This document shows, piece by piece, positions 27,106-35,453 of a DNA stretch of 64,000 bases (position 1 is the stretch's first letter; each line of letters starts with the position of its first letter). Position numbers and translations under genes: made by a program. Below the pieces are notes generated by a model. That model ran no database searches. It was not told the origin of the DNA and worked only from the letters and a program-made list of their open reading frames with translations. Origin of the DNA: Microbacterium sp. zg-Y625 (GTDB taxonomy: Bacteria > Actinomycetota > Actinomycetes > Actinomycetales > Microbacteriaceae); contig NZ_CP126740.1 in NCBI RefSeq assembly GCF_030246925.1, positions 1,922,001 through 1,986,000 on the forward strand. Direction: 5' to 3'.

Positions 27106-27280
27106 CCCCGCGGCGTCGCGGCGGCAGCAGACGCAGGGCGGGAGGCAGCGCGGGGCAGCGACGCCTACCGTGAACCTATGTTTCGCCTATGTAGCGGACG
27201 CGACGCCCTGCGTCAAGCCTCTGCGGCATGCCAGAACCTCGGACAGGCTGATGAGACACCAAAAGAGCGAAGGGGTCATC

Positions 27281-27553
27281 GTGACGATCGAGGTCGTGCC
27301 GGACGCAAAGCAGCGCCTGTCCCTTCGGTCCGCCGCGCCGCGCTCCTCGCGACTGCAGTGGCATCCTGTCACCACCGATCGCTTCGAGATCACCCTGCGT
27401 GGCGCCACCGTCGGCTTCATCGAGATCATCGGCCCGGTCTACGTCAGCCTGGCAGGCTCACGTCCCGACCGCGCCGTCGAGGTCGCCCAGTCCCTGGTGT
27501 GGACGGATGCCCTTCTCGCCCTCGATCCCGAACGCACCCGCGGTACCCGGTGA
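27281..27553 (+). CDS. Small conserved hypothetical protein
   Basis: A 90-residue soluble protein with alternating hydrophobic residues suggesting a beta-rich fold (FEITLRGATVGFIEIIGPVY) and a C-terminal helix (RAVEVAQSLVWTDALLAL). No family recognised. GTG 27281 is chosen because GAAGGGG ends six bases upstream; an ATG at 27251 in the same frame has no such site. It precedes the squalene-cyclase-like gene by 31 bp. Confidence 0.65.
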   Translation: MTIEVVPDAKQRLSLRSAAPRSSRLQWHPVTTDRFEITLRGATVGFIEIIGPVYVSLAGSRPDRAVEVAQSLVWTDALLALDPERTRGTR

Positions 27554-27584
27554 CGCCGCTGCCGGACGGGTTTATCGTTCCGGC

Positions 27585-28556
27585 ATGAGCATTGACCCGG
27601 CCGTCCTGGAGTGGCTCCTCGACTCGGACCCCGCGTTGCGGTGGCAGGTGGAGCGCGACCTCGTCGGGGCGCCGCCCGAGCAATGGGAGCGCACCCGCGC
27701 ACGTGTGGCGACCGAGGGCTTCGGCGCCCGGCTGCTCCGTCTGCAGGATGCCGACGGGCAGTGGGCCGGCGGCGCGTTCTTCCCCGCGGGATTCTTCGAA
27801 AGCGACGAACCGCAGCAGCCCGGTCAGCCGTGGATCGCCACGAACTGGGTGCTGAAGGACCTGCGGGAGTGGGGCCTGGATGCCGGCGCCCTCGGCGACA
27901 CCGCCGAGCGCCTGGCCGCGAACAGCCGCTGGGATTACAACGACGGGCCGTACTGGGAGGGCGAGGTCGACGTCTGCATCAACTCGTACACGCTGGCGTC
28001 AGGCGCCTGGCTCGGGGTGGACATGACGCCGCTCGCGCGGTGGTTCGCCGATCATCGCCTGGCCGACGGCGGGTGGAACTGCGAGGCCGAGGAGGGCCAC
28101 TCGGTGCGGTCGTCGTTCCACTCCACCCTCAACGCAGTGCGGGGCCTGCTCGCCTACGAGAAGTACACCGGCGACACCGGGCTGCGCGAGACCCGCCACC
28201 GCGGCGAGGAGTATCTGCTCCAGCGGCGCCTGCTGTACCGCCTCACCACGGGTGAGCCGGTGGGAGAGTTCACCACGCGCTTCGTCGCCCCCTCCCGCCA
28301 TCGCTACAGCGCCCTCACGGCGTTGGATCACTTCCGCGATGTCGCACTGCACGAGGGCCGCGCGCCGGATTCCCGCATGGCGGACGCCGTGTCGGTCGTG
28401 CGGGACGCGCGCCAGCCGGACGGCAGGTGGCTGCAGACCACTCCCCTGGCCGGCCGCACCTGGTTCGACGTGGATGCCGCCGAGGGTGAGCCGTCGAAAT
28501 GGCTCACGCTCGCCGGCGCCCGCGTGCTCGACTGGTGGGACGCCGCATTCACCTGA
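27585..28556 (+). CDS. Terpenoid-cyclase/alpha-alpha-toroid fold protein (squalene-cyclase-like)
   Basis: A 323-residue protein with repeated helical segments containing DADGQWAGG and DGGWNCEAEEGH, the QW-type repeats of the squalene cyclase/prenyltransferase barrel. The DXDD acid motif of true squalene-hopene cyclases is not seen and the protein is about half their size, so it is not expected to cyclise squalene; many actinobacterial members are of unknown role. TATCGT (27573-27578) ends six bases before the ATG. Confidence 0.78.
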   Translation: MSIDPAVLEWLLDSDPALRWQVERDLVGAPPEQWERTRARVATEGFGARLLRLQDADGQWAGGAFFPAGFFESDEPQQPGQPWIATNWVLKDLREWGLDAGALGDTAERLAANSRWDYNDGPYWEGEVDVCINSYTLASGAWLGVDMTPLARWFADHRLADGGWNCEAEEGHSVRSSFHSTLNAVRGLLAYEKYTGDTGLRETRHRGEEYLLQRRLLYRLTTGEPVGEFTTRFVAPSRHRYSALTALDHFRDVALHEGRAPDSRMADAVSVVRDARQPDGRWLQTTPLAGRTWFDVDAAEGEPSKWLTLAGARVLDWWDAAFT

Positions 28557-28595
28557 CCGGCCGCGCTGCGGCATCCCCTCTGCGTCTCTCGGGAG

Positions 28596-28883
28596 TCAGC
28601 GGTCCCGCCACAGCTCCCAGGTGCGCTCAGCGATGCGGCGGTAGCGTCTGCGCGGGCCGGCGCTGTCGTGGCCGAACCAGATGACGAACTCCTCATGGAC
28701 GATCGTCAGTGTGTCTTCGAGTGAAGCTGCGGCATCCATCCTCGCGGCGATCGCCTGTGCCTCGGGGCGGTACTCATCGGTATTCGTGCCGTCGCAGCAG
28801 ATATGGAGCGGATCCTCCTCGAACAGCAGCCGTTCGAGACGCTGGTCGAGGTCGCCGTCAGGCGCGGGAGGGTTCGCGGGCAT
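28596..28883 (-). CDS. Small acidic hypothetical protein
   Basis: A 95-residue acidic protein with Asp/Glu-rich N terminus, a motif HICCDGTNTDEYRPEAQAI and a basic C-terminal helix (RRRYRRIAERTWELWR). The DEY-x-x-EA pattern recalls small proteins of the DUF1871 sort, but I would not assign it. ATG 28883 lies 26 bases inside the upstream gene, with GGCGGACGGG before it, so the two are probably co-translated. Confidence 0.65.
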   Translation of the reverse strand: MPANPPAPDGDLDQRLERLLFEEDPLHICCDGTNTDEYRPEAQAIAARMDAAASLEDTLTIVHEEFVIWFGHDSAGPRRRYRRIAERTWELWRDR

Positions 28884-29466
28884 CCCGTCCGCCGAGCATG
28901 ATCGGCAGGCCGTCGACCTGCGAAAGCGCCTGCGCGCGGTTCCTGCGCGCCGCCTGCGCGTGGTCCGCGATGTCCGCACGCACCTCGTCGGAGTACTCGC
29001 CCTTGGCGGCGGCGACGACAGCCGCGTTCGCCCTGTTCTGGAGGGCGAAGAACATCGGCTTGTTCTGCATCGACCGGTCGACCCACTGCGGGCGGTCGAA
29101 CACCTTTCCCATCTGGATGGTGCCCTCGTCGATCCACATCGAGGCATAGACCTCCGCCGCACCGAGCGCGGCCTGGGTACCCATGTCCGCGTCGGCCGGG
29201 GTGTCGAGCACGGCTCGCACCTCGCGCTGCAGGTACGGGACGATCGGGGCGACCGCCGCCGCGTCGGCCTCGCTCACGGCCTTGGCCTCGCTGGCGCGTT
29301 CGAGCACCTGGCCGACCAGGTCGAGGCGAGAGGTCAGCTCTTCCCGCAGGGCGGGGTCGATCTCACGCCCATCGCGCATGGCGAGGGAGTTGTGGAAGAC
29401 CATCAGCCGCTGCAGGTTGGCGAACATCAGGATCAGCGCATTGAAGCGGTGTTCGTCGGGAGTCAT
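28858..29466 (-). CDS. Conserved hypothetical helical protein
   Basis: A 202-residue, soluble, mostly helical protein (EHRFNALILMFANLQRL; RAQALSQVDGLPIMLGG). No recognised domain. The start is supported by a minus-strand TAGCGT (29473-29478) ending six bases before the ATG. It heads a two-gene unit with an overlapping 95-residue gene; overlap of this type is common for genes that act together. Confidence 0.75.
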   Translation of the reverse strand: MTPDEHRFNALILMFANLQRLMVFHNSLAMRDGREIDPALREELTSRLDLVGQVLERASEAKAVSEADAAAVAPIVPYLQREVRAVLDTPADADMGTQAALGAAEVYASMWIDEGTIQMGKVFDRPQWVDRSMQNKPMFFALQNRANAAVVAAAKGEYSDEVRADIADHAQAARRNRAQALSQVDGLPIMLGGRDAREPSRA

Positions 29467-29529
29467 CGTCCGACGCTATCGGATGCCCGCGCACACGGCT
29501 TTGCCGACCGGCGTCCGGGCAAAGAGAAA

Positions 29530-29557
29530 GCCCCGACCGTTACCACGCGGCCGGGGC
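29530..29557. terminator. Possible terminator hairpin in the 29467-29674 gap
   Basis: GCCCCGACCG / CGGCCGGGGC inverted repeat with one mismatch and an eight-base loop. The 208-bp gap between two leftward genes shows nothing else; it would end transcription from the upstream PLDc_N-type gene. Confidence 0.5.
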
Positions 29558-29674
29558 GAGACGGATGAGAAATCCGCCTATCGATGTCTACTCTACGCCA
29601 CTCCGACGGCGCTGCGCGCCACGGGCAACACCTGTCGCGATAGGAAGGGCGTCCCGCGAGGCAGCGGATCCGGC

Positions 29675-29959
29675 TCAGCGCTTATGGCGGATGCCGGCGA
29701 GGAAGTAGGCCGCCGGGCCCACCCAGTTGATCAGGATGACGGGCACCCAGACAGGCTTCGGGCCGCGCACGTCGTCGCCGTCCCGCCACGCGAGGTCCCA
29801 GAACGCGAGGAAGGCGAAGGCCACCTGCACCAGGCCCAGCAGCACCAGCGCCAGCTTGCCGAGTCCCCGCGCCACCGTGGCGACTTTCACCGCCTCCTTG
29901 GCGATTCCCAGCGCCTCCTTGGCGCGGTCGGGCAGTTGCACGTCCGTCTTGTTGGTCAT
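29675..29959 (-). CDS. Small membrane protein with phospholipase D-nuclease N-terminal-like (PLDc_N) domain
   Basis: A 94-residue protein: hydrophilic N terminus, then two membrane helices (ALVLLGLVQVAFAFLAFWDL and VPVILINWVGPAAYFLAGI) joined by a loop with RGPKPVW, the pattern of PF13396. The nuclease domain itself is absent; such two-helix proteins are widespread in actinobacteria with unknown role. GGGGGAGAAG precedes the ATG at 29959. Confidence 0.82.
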   Translation of the reverse strand: MTNKTDVQLPDRAKEALGIAKEAVKVATVARGLGKLALVLLGLVQVAFAFLAFWDLAWRDGDDVRGPKPVWVPVILINWVGPAAYFLAGIRHKR

Positions 29960-30042
29960 CTTTCTTCTCCCCCGGTCAGCGAGCGGCTCCGCTCCCGACC
30001 CACGCTAGACCCTGGGTCGTCATCGCGCCTCCCTGCGGCCGC

Positions 30043-30624
30043 TCAGCCCCACTCGGCCCGGCCCTGGCAGACCTCGTCGACCTGGCTGCGCAGGCTTTCG
30101 GCCTGGTCCTCGGGCACGTGCAGCGTCAGCTCGACGTCGACTCCGTGCTGCACCTGCTCGAGCACCGCCCTGTGCGCGTCGAGCTCGCGGCGCACCGCAC
30201 CCTCGAACGCGTACGGCACGGTCACCTGCAACACCCGCGTGCGGATCAGCGGCACGCGCTCGGCGCCGAGGAGCGCCCGCGCCACGGCATCCGTGTACGC
30301 GCGCACCAAGCCGCCCGCGCCCAGCTTCACCCCGCCGAAGTAGCGCACGACGGTCGCCAGCACGCCCTCGAGCTCCTGGTGCCGCAGCACCTCGAGCATC
30401 GGGCGGCCGGCCGTGCCGCTCGGTTCGCCGTCGTCGTTCGCCGCCGAGTGGCCACCGGCCATCAGCGCCCAGCAGACGTGCCGCGCGTCGGGATGCTCGG
30501 TGCGCAGCTGCTCGACGCGGGCGACGGCCTCGTCACGCCCCGCGACCGGCTCGACACACCCCAGGAACCGGCTCTTCTTGATGAGCAGTTCGCTGTGGAC
30601 GGGCCCGGCGAGGGTGAACGGCAT
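30043..30624 (-). CDS. YigZ/IMPACT family protein (UPF0029)
   Basis: A 193-residue protein with the IMPACT-family signature GEPSGTAGRPML and YFGGVKLGAGGL in the N-terminal domain, and a C-terminal ferredoxin-like domain. Bacterial members bind nucleotides or RNA; exact role unresolved. It starts 12 bp after the SDR gene stop and is probably co-transcribed with it. Confidence 0.9.
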   Translation of the reverse strand: MPFTLAGPVHSELLIKKSRFLGCVEPVAGRDEAVARVEQLRTEHPDARHVCWALMAGGHSAANDDGEPSGTAGRPMLEVLRHQELEGVLATVVRYFGGVKLGAGGLVRAYTDAVARALLGAERVPLIRTRVLQVTVPYAFEGAVRRELDAHRAVLEQVQHGVDVELTLHVPEDQAESLRSQVDEVCQGRAEWG

Positions 30625-30636
30625 GGGCAGCCGGCG

Positions 30637-31326
30637 TCAGACGCCCGGGCGGATCGTGAGGTCGGGGATCTGCGCGTCGCGCGGCAGGTCGAGCACGGTG
30701 AGGATGCTCGTCACGACCGACTCGGGATCGATGAAGTGCGCCGGCTCGTAGGGCTGCCCCTCCTGCTCGTGCACGCGCTCCTGCATGGCCGTCGCCGTGC
30801 GCCCGGGGTACACCGACGACACCCGCACGCCGTGGGCGGCCTCCTCGGCGCGCAGGCTCTCGGCGAGCGCCTTGAGCCCATGCTTGGATGCCGCGTAGGC
30901 CGCCCATTCCGGCGCCGCGCGCAGGCCCGCGCCGGAGTTGACGAACAGCACCTGTCCCTTCGCCGCGCGGAGCGCCGGCAGCAGCAGCCGGGTCAGCTCC
31001 GCCGGGGCGACGAGGTTCACCTCGAGCTGCGAGATCCACTTCTCGACGGTGAGGTGGGCCACGGGGCCCAGGTCGACCACGCCCGCGACGTGGAGCAGGG
31101 AGTCCAGCCGGGTGGGGAGCTCCTGCGCGGCGAGCGCCGCGGCCATCTCGCCCGGCGCGGCCAGGTCGGCGACGACGGTCCGCGCTCCGGGGAACCGTTC
31201 GCCGAGTTCCGCCGCGCGTGCCTCGCTACGGGCGAGCAGGATGAGATCGTCCCCGCGCGCATGCAGACGTGCCGCGAGGGCGGCGCCGATGCCGGAGCCG
31301 GCGCCGGTGAGGAAGTGCACAGACAT
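30637..31326 (-). CDS. Short-chain dehydrogenase/reductase
   Basis: Classical SDR of 229 residues: cofactor motif TGAGSGIG, NAG-equivalent HVAGVVD, catalytic Ser in LFVNSGAG, and YAASK for Tyr and Lys. It likely uses NADP(H), given the following Arg (ARSEARA). Substrate unknown. The ATG at 31326 sits directly after a GACAGT hexamer, and a GTG two codons later would fit the leaderless spacing, so the start is uncertain by two codons. Divergent from an S51 peptidase gene 95 bp away. Confidence 0.9.
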   Translation of the reverse strand: MSVHFLTGAGSGIGAALAARLHARGDDLILLARSEARAAELGERFPGARTVVADLAAPGEMAAALAAQELPTRLDSLLHVAGVVDLGPVAHLTVEKWISQLEVNLVAPAELTRLLLPALRAAKGQVLFVNSGAGLRAAPEWAAYAASKHGLKALAESLRAEEAAHGVRVSSVYPGRTATAMQERVHEQEGQPYEPAHFIDPESVVTSILTVLDLPRDAQIPDLTIRPGV

Positions 31327-31421
31327 ACTGTCATCGTCCCACGGCGACGGACCACGGCAGGGACTGGGTGCACCGGCGCACCCGACGTAGCATCGGCATC
31401 CACCTCTCGACGGGAGCCACA

Positions 31422-32081
31422 ATGAAGCTTCTCCTCACCTCCGGCGGGGTCACGAACGACAGCATCCGCGCCGCACTCGTCGGCCTGCTCGGCAAGGACA
31501 TCGAGGACTCCTCCGCCCTCTGCATCCCCACCGCCCAGTGGGGGCATCCGCTGTGCGGACCCGTCTCGGCCCGCAGCTTCGTCAGCGGGATGCCGCCATC
31601 GGGCGGAATGACCTCGCTGCCCTGGCGGTCGGTCGGCTTACTCGAGCTGACGGCGCTGCCCACCGTTCCGCGGGAGCGCTGGGAGGAATGGGTGCGCGGC
31701 GCCGACGTGCTGCTCGTCGACGGCGGTGACGCGACCTACCTCGCCCACTGGATGCGCGAGTCGGGACTGACCGAGCTGCTCCCGTCCCTCTCCGAGACGG
31801 TGTGGGTCGGGGTGAGCGCCGGCAGCATGGTGCTGACCCCGCGGATCGGTGACTTCTTCGTCGAGTGGCCGTCGGCGCCGGACGACACGACGCTGGGGGT
31901 CGTCGACTTCTCGATCTTCCCGCACCTCGATGTCTTCCCCACGAACACGATGGATGCCGCCGAGCGGTGGGCCGCGGCGATCGGCGTCCCCGCCTACGTC
32001 ATGGATGACGAGACCGCGATCCAGGTCGTGGACGGGACCACCGACGTCATTTCGGAGGGGCGGTGGGCGCGGCTCGCGTGA
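31422..32081 (+). CDS. Peptidase S51 / dipeptidase E-like protein
   Basis: A 219-residue class I amidotransferase-like hydrolase. The nucleophile serine lies in VGVSAGSMVL and a DGGDATYL loop precedes it, both typical of the S51 family that includes aspartyl dipeptidase and cyanophycinase. Known enzymes cleave Asp-X dipeptides in the cytosol; specificity here is not predictable. CGGGAG precedes the ATG at 31422 at a reasonable distance. Confidence 0.85.
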   Translation: MKLLLTSGGVTNDSIRAALVGLLGKDIEDSSALCIPTAQWGHPLCGPVSARSFVSGMPPSGGMTSLPWRSVGLLELTALPTVPRERWEEWVRGADVLLVDGGDATYLAHWMRESGLTELLPSLSETVWVGVSAGSMVLTPRIGDFFVEWPSAPDDTTLGVVDFSIFPHLDVFPTNTMDAAERWAAAIGVPAYVMDDETAIQVVDGTTDVISEGRWARLA

Positions 32082-32132
32082 GCCGCGGCCGCCGTGTCCC
32101 GGGGACCGTTCGCCGAGCGTGCGGACCGGGAC

Positions 32133-32999
32133 TCAGGCGCGCTCGATGGGCAGCCAGAGTTCGCAGGTGGCCTCGGTGAAGTCGGGCGCGCGGTCGAGCA
32201 CGGAGACGATCGAGGGACCGGGACGCAGCCGCCACGGGTTCGAGGGAAACCACTCCGTGGCGGATGCGGCATACGCCTGCTGCAGCGCGGCCGGGTAGGG
32301 ACCCGCCGCCCGGAAGACCACCCATCGCCCCGCCTCGACGTCGATGGCGTCGAGCTCATCCGGCACGGGGGCAGCAGCATCGACCGCCACGCCGTGCAGA
32401 TACGTCAGTTCGCTTCCCTCCGTGTAGTCGGGGTCGACATCGGCGCTGACCTGCAGCAGTCCCGAGGGCTCGGTGCCGCTCAGTTGCTTCAGGCGCTCGT
32501 GCGCCGTGGCCGGCAGCGACGCGATGTGCTGCTGGATATGCGGGTTGACCCCCTCGTGGATCAGCGGCACGCGGGCGGCGTGCCCGATCAGGCGGAAGGC
32601 GGGTCGTTCGATGATGCGGGCATCCACGGGGGTGCTCCCTTCGACGGTCAGGCGGAACCTGAGCTGGGGTTGACTCTGAAGGGGGCCACCTTCCCGGCGG
32701 ACGTGGCCGTGACTGACGCCGTGCACGGAACGGAACGCCCGGCCGAACGCTTCGACCGAGCCGTAGCCGTATCGAACCGCGATCGTGAGCAGGGCCTCGT
32801 CACCCACCACGTCCGCCGCAGCGACGGTCATGCGGCGTCGCCGCACGTACTCGGACACCGGCATGCCTGCCAGCGACGAGAACATGCGGCGTGCGTGGTA
32901 GCCCGTCGTTCCCATCGCCGCGGCGAGCGCATCGACGTCCAGGTCCTCATCGAGGCCCTCTTCGATCGCATCGACGAGGCGGTTGAGGATCTCGATCAC
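32133..32999 (-). CDS. AraC-family regulator with GyrI-like ligand domain
   Basis: A 288-residue regulator: AraC/XylS double helix-turn-helix at residues ~1-100 (ALAAAMGTTGYHARRMFSSLAGMPVSEY... ending with YGYGSVEAFGRAFRSVHG), followed by a GyrI/Rob-like small-molecule-binding domain (~125-288). This layout matches multidrug-responsive regulators such as Rob or TipA-like sensors. GTG 32999 is chosen because AGGGGGAG ends six bases before it; the frame extends upstream without a site. Target genes are not evident from position. Confidence 0.9.
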   Translation of the reverse strand: MIEILNRLVDAIEEGLDEDLDVDALAAAMGTTGYHARRMFSSLAGMPVSEYVRRRRMTVAAADVVGDEALLTIAVRYGYGSVEAFGRAFRSVHGVSHGHVRREGGPLQSQPQLRFRLTVEGSTPVDARIIERPAFRLIGHAARVPLIHEGVNPHIQQHIASLPATAHERLKQLSGTEPSGLLQVSADVDPDYTEGSELTYLHGVAVDAAAPVPDELDAIDVEAGRWVVFRAAGPYPAALQQAYAASATEWFPSNPWRLRPGPSIVSVLDRAPDFTEATCELWLPIERA

Positions 33000-33105
33000 G
33001 GCGACTCCCCCTTCTGCACCCACTCTCTCCGGCACCGGAGCGCGGTGCCCGACTTGTGCGGCCCGATTCTGTCGGGACGGAAGGAACTTACACACGAGGA
33101 TCCCC

Positions 33106-33246
33106 CTATTGCGGTCCCCACCCGAGCGGTTTCACCATGATCAGGCACGGCGTGGCCTCCCCCAGAGGCCCGTCTCTTCCAGGGGCAGAAACCCCCGCTT
33201 CTCGTAGAGGACCCGGGTGAGCGCGTACCCTGCATCGGGATGCGAG
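33106..33246 (-). pseudogene. 3' remnant of a GNAT acetyltransferase gene with frameshift
   Basis: On the minus strand HPDAGYALTRVLYEKRGF-LPLEETGLWG is the C-terminal part of a GNAT acetyltransferase. The frame then ends in a premature stop at 33141, but the next frame continues as EATPCLIMVKPLGW, the normal family ending, to a TAG at 33106. One G missing from the G run after CTCTG (about 33155-33160) explains this. Upstream of about 33246 the family match ends and repeat-like DNA begins, so the N-terminal two thirds of the gene is gone. The 510-bp gap 33000-33509 holds only this remnant and the repeat at 33319-33375. Confidence 0.75.
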
Positions 33247-33318
33247 GGACCGAGCGTCTTGCCGTCGGCTCGCGAGGCGGTTTCGCCGCTCACGGTGCGG
33301 TCTCTTCCTTGCGTTCGA

Positions 33319-33375
33319 CGTTTCGTCTCGCTGCGCTCGCTCAACGACCGGGAAATGCGCTCGCTCAACGACCGG
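33319..33375. repeat. REP-like element, two tandem part-copies
   Basis: TGCGCTCGCTCAACGACCGG occurs at 33332-33351 and again at 33356-33375 (24-bp period); the first copy is preceded by CGTTTCGTCTCGC. Read on the minus strand, GGTCGTTGAGCGAGCGCAGC-GAGACGAAACG is a motif I recall as a dispersed intergenic repeat in Microbacteriaceae genomes. It adjoins the truncated GNAT gene. Confidence 0.6.
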
Positions 33376-33509
33376 CCGGGGGTCAGTTGTTGGAGCGGAA
33401 CTCCATCACGACACGCAGCCGAACAGCCTCTCGAACAGCACGATGTCGGCTGGTTCATTCGACCCATTCGTTGGGTGCACACATCACGGCGCCGTGACAC
33501 GCTTGAACG

Positions 33510-34442
33510 GTGACTCGGATTCCCTTGCGCGCGCGGCTCCTCTCAGCGCTGGCGGGCGATCCCGATGGCACGCCCTCCTGGGTGCGGGCTTTGGCTGACG
33601 GCGACGATCGCGGCTACTTCGCCGACGGCGGCGCCGTCTGGACGGTGCACGCCGGCACGGCGACGTTCGTCGCCGGCATCCGGGCACTCCTCATCCAGGC
33701 ACTGCATCCGGGCGCGATGGCAGGCGTCCATGACTTCTCGCGCTATCGGGAGGATCCCATCGGACGCCTCACGGGCACGGTGCGCTGGATCATCTGCGTC
33801 ACCTACGGCTCGACCGAGCAGGCGCACGCCGAAACGGCACGCGTGGGTCGTCTTCATCGAAGGGTTGCCGGCACCTACTCGACGGATGCCGGACCGCGCA
33901 CGTACTCGGCGTCAGACGCGGCGCTTGTGGAATGGGTCCACCTCGCCTTCACCGAGGCATTCCTCGGCGCCCACCAGCGCTGGGGCGGCCCGCTCCCCGG
34001 CGGTGCCGACGCGTACGTGCGCGAATGGGCGCAGGCCGGTCGGCTGATGCACGTCGCCGATCCGCCCGAGACCGAGGCCGCTTTGCGGTCGCGGATGGAT
34101 GCGTACCTCGACCGCGGTGAGTTGGTCTCTGACGCGCGCGTCGCCGAGGTCGTTCGATTCCTCCGCGACGTCCCCTTCACCGGATCGATGCGACTCGCCT
34201 ATCGCGTGCTGTTCGCCGCTGCTGTCGCGAGCCTTCCCCGGCGGTACCGCAAGCTCCTCGGTCTCCGGCGCACACCTCTCCCGGTGGTCACCGCGACGCG
34301 GATCGTGCTCGCGGTCTCGTCCCGGGCCCTCGGATCAGGTCCGCGTGCCCAAGACTTCGCCCGACGACGACTCCGGCGGTTGCAGCACGCAATGATTGCA
34401 GATGAGTCGGCGATCCCATCCGCGGCGGATGACGGATCATGA
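33510..34442 (+). CDS. Oxygenase MpaB/DUF2236 family protein
   Basis: A 310-residue protein of the DUF2236 group (MpaB-like / latex-clearing-protein fold, heme-dependent oxygenases). Family features: early ALLIQALHPGAMAGV, central WVHLAFTEAFLGAHQRWG with conserved His, and a helical C terminus. No signal peptide, so it is probably cytosolic. Substrate unknown. The GTG at 33510 has no clear ribosome site; the family alignment supports a start here since the first conserved blocks follow soon after. Confidence 0.85.
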   Translation: MTRIPLRARLLSALAGDPDGTPSWVRALADGDDRGYFADGGAVWTVHAGTATFVAGIRALLIQALHPGAMAGVHDFSRYREDPIGRLTGTVRWIICVTYGSTEQAHAETARVGRLHRRVAGTYSTDAGPRTYSASDAALVEWVHLAFTEAFLGAHQRWGGPLPGGADAYVREWAQAGRLMHVADPPETEAALRSRMDAYLDRGELVSDARVAEVVRFLRDVPFTGSMRLAYRVLFAAAVASLPRRYRKLLGLRRTPLPVVTATRIVLAVSSRALGSGPRAQDFARRRLRRLQHAMIADESAIPSAADDGS

Positions 34443-34619
34443 AGTTGTGATTGGTCGCCGAGCCACCCCGCACGGGCGAACAGTGACGGCCAGCAGGTGA
34501 TCCGAAATCTGGAGCCCCGCTGCCGGCAGAGCATCCGTCTACGGTACGGAAGCTGTCGCGCGACGGACCGGTCATCGGGGGTCCGATCTTCGACTGGTTC
34601 GGTCGAATAGCGTGTGGTC

Positions 34620-34895
34620 ATGCCGTCCGTAGCTGAGAGAGTCGAAGAGATCCAGAGCGCGATCGCGCAGCTGCGCTCTGCCGCCATCCGCGACGACGAT
34701 CCACGTCGGAGTCAATCTGCCGAGCGGCTCGAGTTGCAGTTCACGGGCATCACCAGTCCGCAAGAGCTGCGTTCGGCTGCCAGAGATGCCCTCCGCCTTT
34801 TTGCAGGTGGAATGGGTTCATTCCAGGACGCGGGAAGGTTGGAAGTGGACTCCGCGATCACGCGATTGAGCCGAGCGCTGCGCCAAGCAATATAA
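34620..34895 (+). CDS. Small helical orphan protein
   Basis: A 91-residue, soluble, probably all-helical protein (VEEIQSAIAQLRSAAIRDDD; LEVDSAITRLSRALRQAI). No domain recognised. TAGCGT (34608-34613) ends six bases before the ATG, in the leaderless pattern, which supports both the gene and this start rather than the GTG at 34614. It lies at the left of the accessory stretch; the 177 bp before it hold only this promoter. Confidence 0.65.
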   Translation: MPSVAERVEEIQSAIAQLRSAAIRDDDPRRSQSAERLELQFTGITSPQELRSAARDALRLFAGGMGSFQDAGRLEVDSAITRLSRALRQAI

Positions 34896-34998
34896 AAGGG
34901 TCCGGCAGCGGCCAACGAGGGACCCCGCTAGGAACGTGGCGGCTTCAGGGCGCCATTCTGGCTGCGCGCGATAGCGTCGGAGTGAGCCGGGAGGTCAG

Positions 34999-35325
34999 AT
35001 GCAAGCCGAGTGGGACGAGTCCTTCTTCGAAGCGCAGTCGGAGGACGCATTCGTCTACTGGGTGTGCTTTTGGACTGGGGACGATGTTGAAACGCCGGCG
35101 CAGCACAACCCGCAGCGAGTCTCTGATGCCGACTCGGTGGAGGAAGTCCTCGCCTGGATTTCCCGCGAGCGAGGCGAACGAGGGTTCGAGCTGTTCGTCG
35201 AAACCGTCGAGTACGCGGAGTCGCGTGACGTAGGCTGGGCACCTCACCGCAAGCTTGTTCGTCTAGCCGGCAACTTTCGTCCTGCCAACACCCAGGTGAC
35301 GATCCCTTTGATTCGAGCGCACTGA
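34999..35325 (+). CDS. Small acidic orphan protein
   Basis: A 108-residue acidic protein rich in Trp, Phe and Glu (DESFFEAQSEDAFVYWVCFW; EVLAWISRERGERGFELFVE). Probably an alpha/beta single domain; no family recognised. GGGAGG ends four bases before the ATG. Base composition is less GC-rich than the core genes. Confidence 0.68.
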   Translation: MQAEWDESFFEAQSEDAFVYWVCFWTGDDVETPAQHNPQRVSDADSVEEVLAWISRERGERGFELFVETVEYAESRDVGWAPHRKLVRLAGNFRPANTQVTIPLIRAH

Positions 35326-35453
35326 CGATCGATCATCGCGCTCCCGAGTGCTGGGAGCGCTGGCTTTTCGCGGCGCGGACAACGGTCGATGAACGGGCGG
35401 TCTGCCCGCGGGCGCGCTCCCGCGCGCGGCGCCGCGCGCGTAGGGTGATCGCC

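Noticed and set aside
33141..33500. Intact 119-residue protein
   Set aside because: The N-terminal part is translated repeat DNA (SLSERISRSLSERSETKRR) and the end is a frameshifted GNAT tail, so it is a remnant, not a gene.
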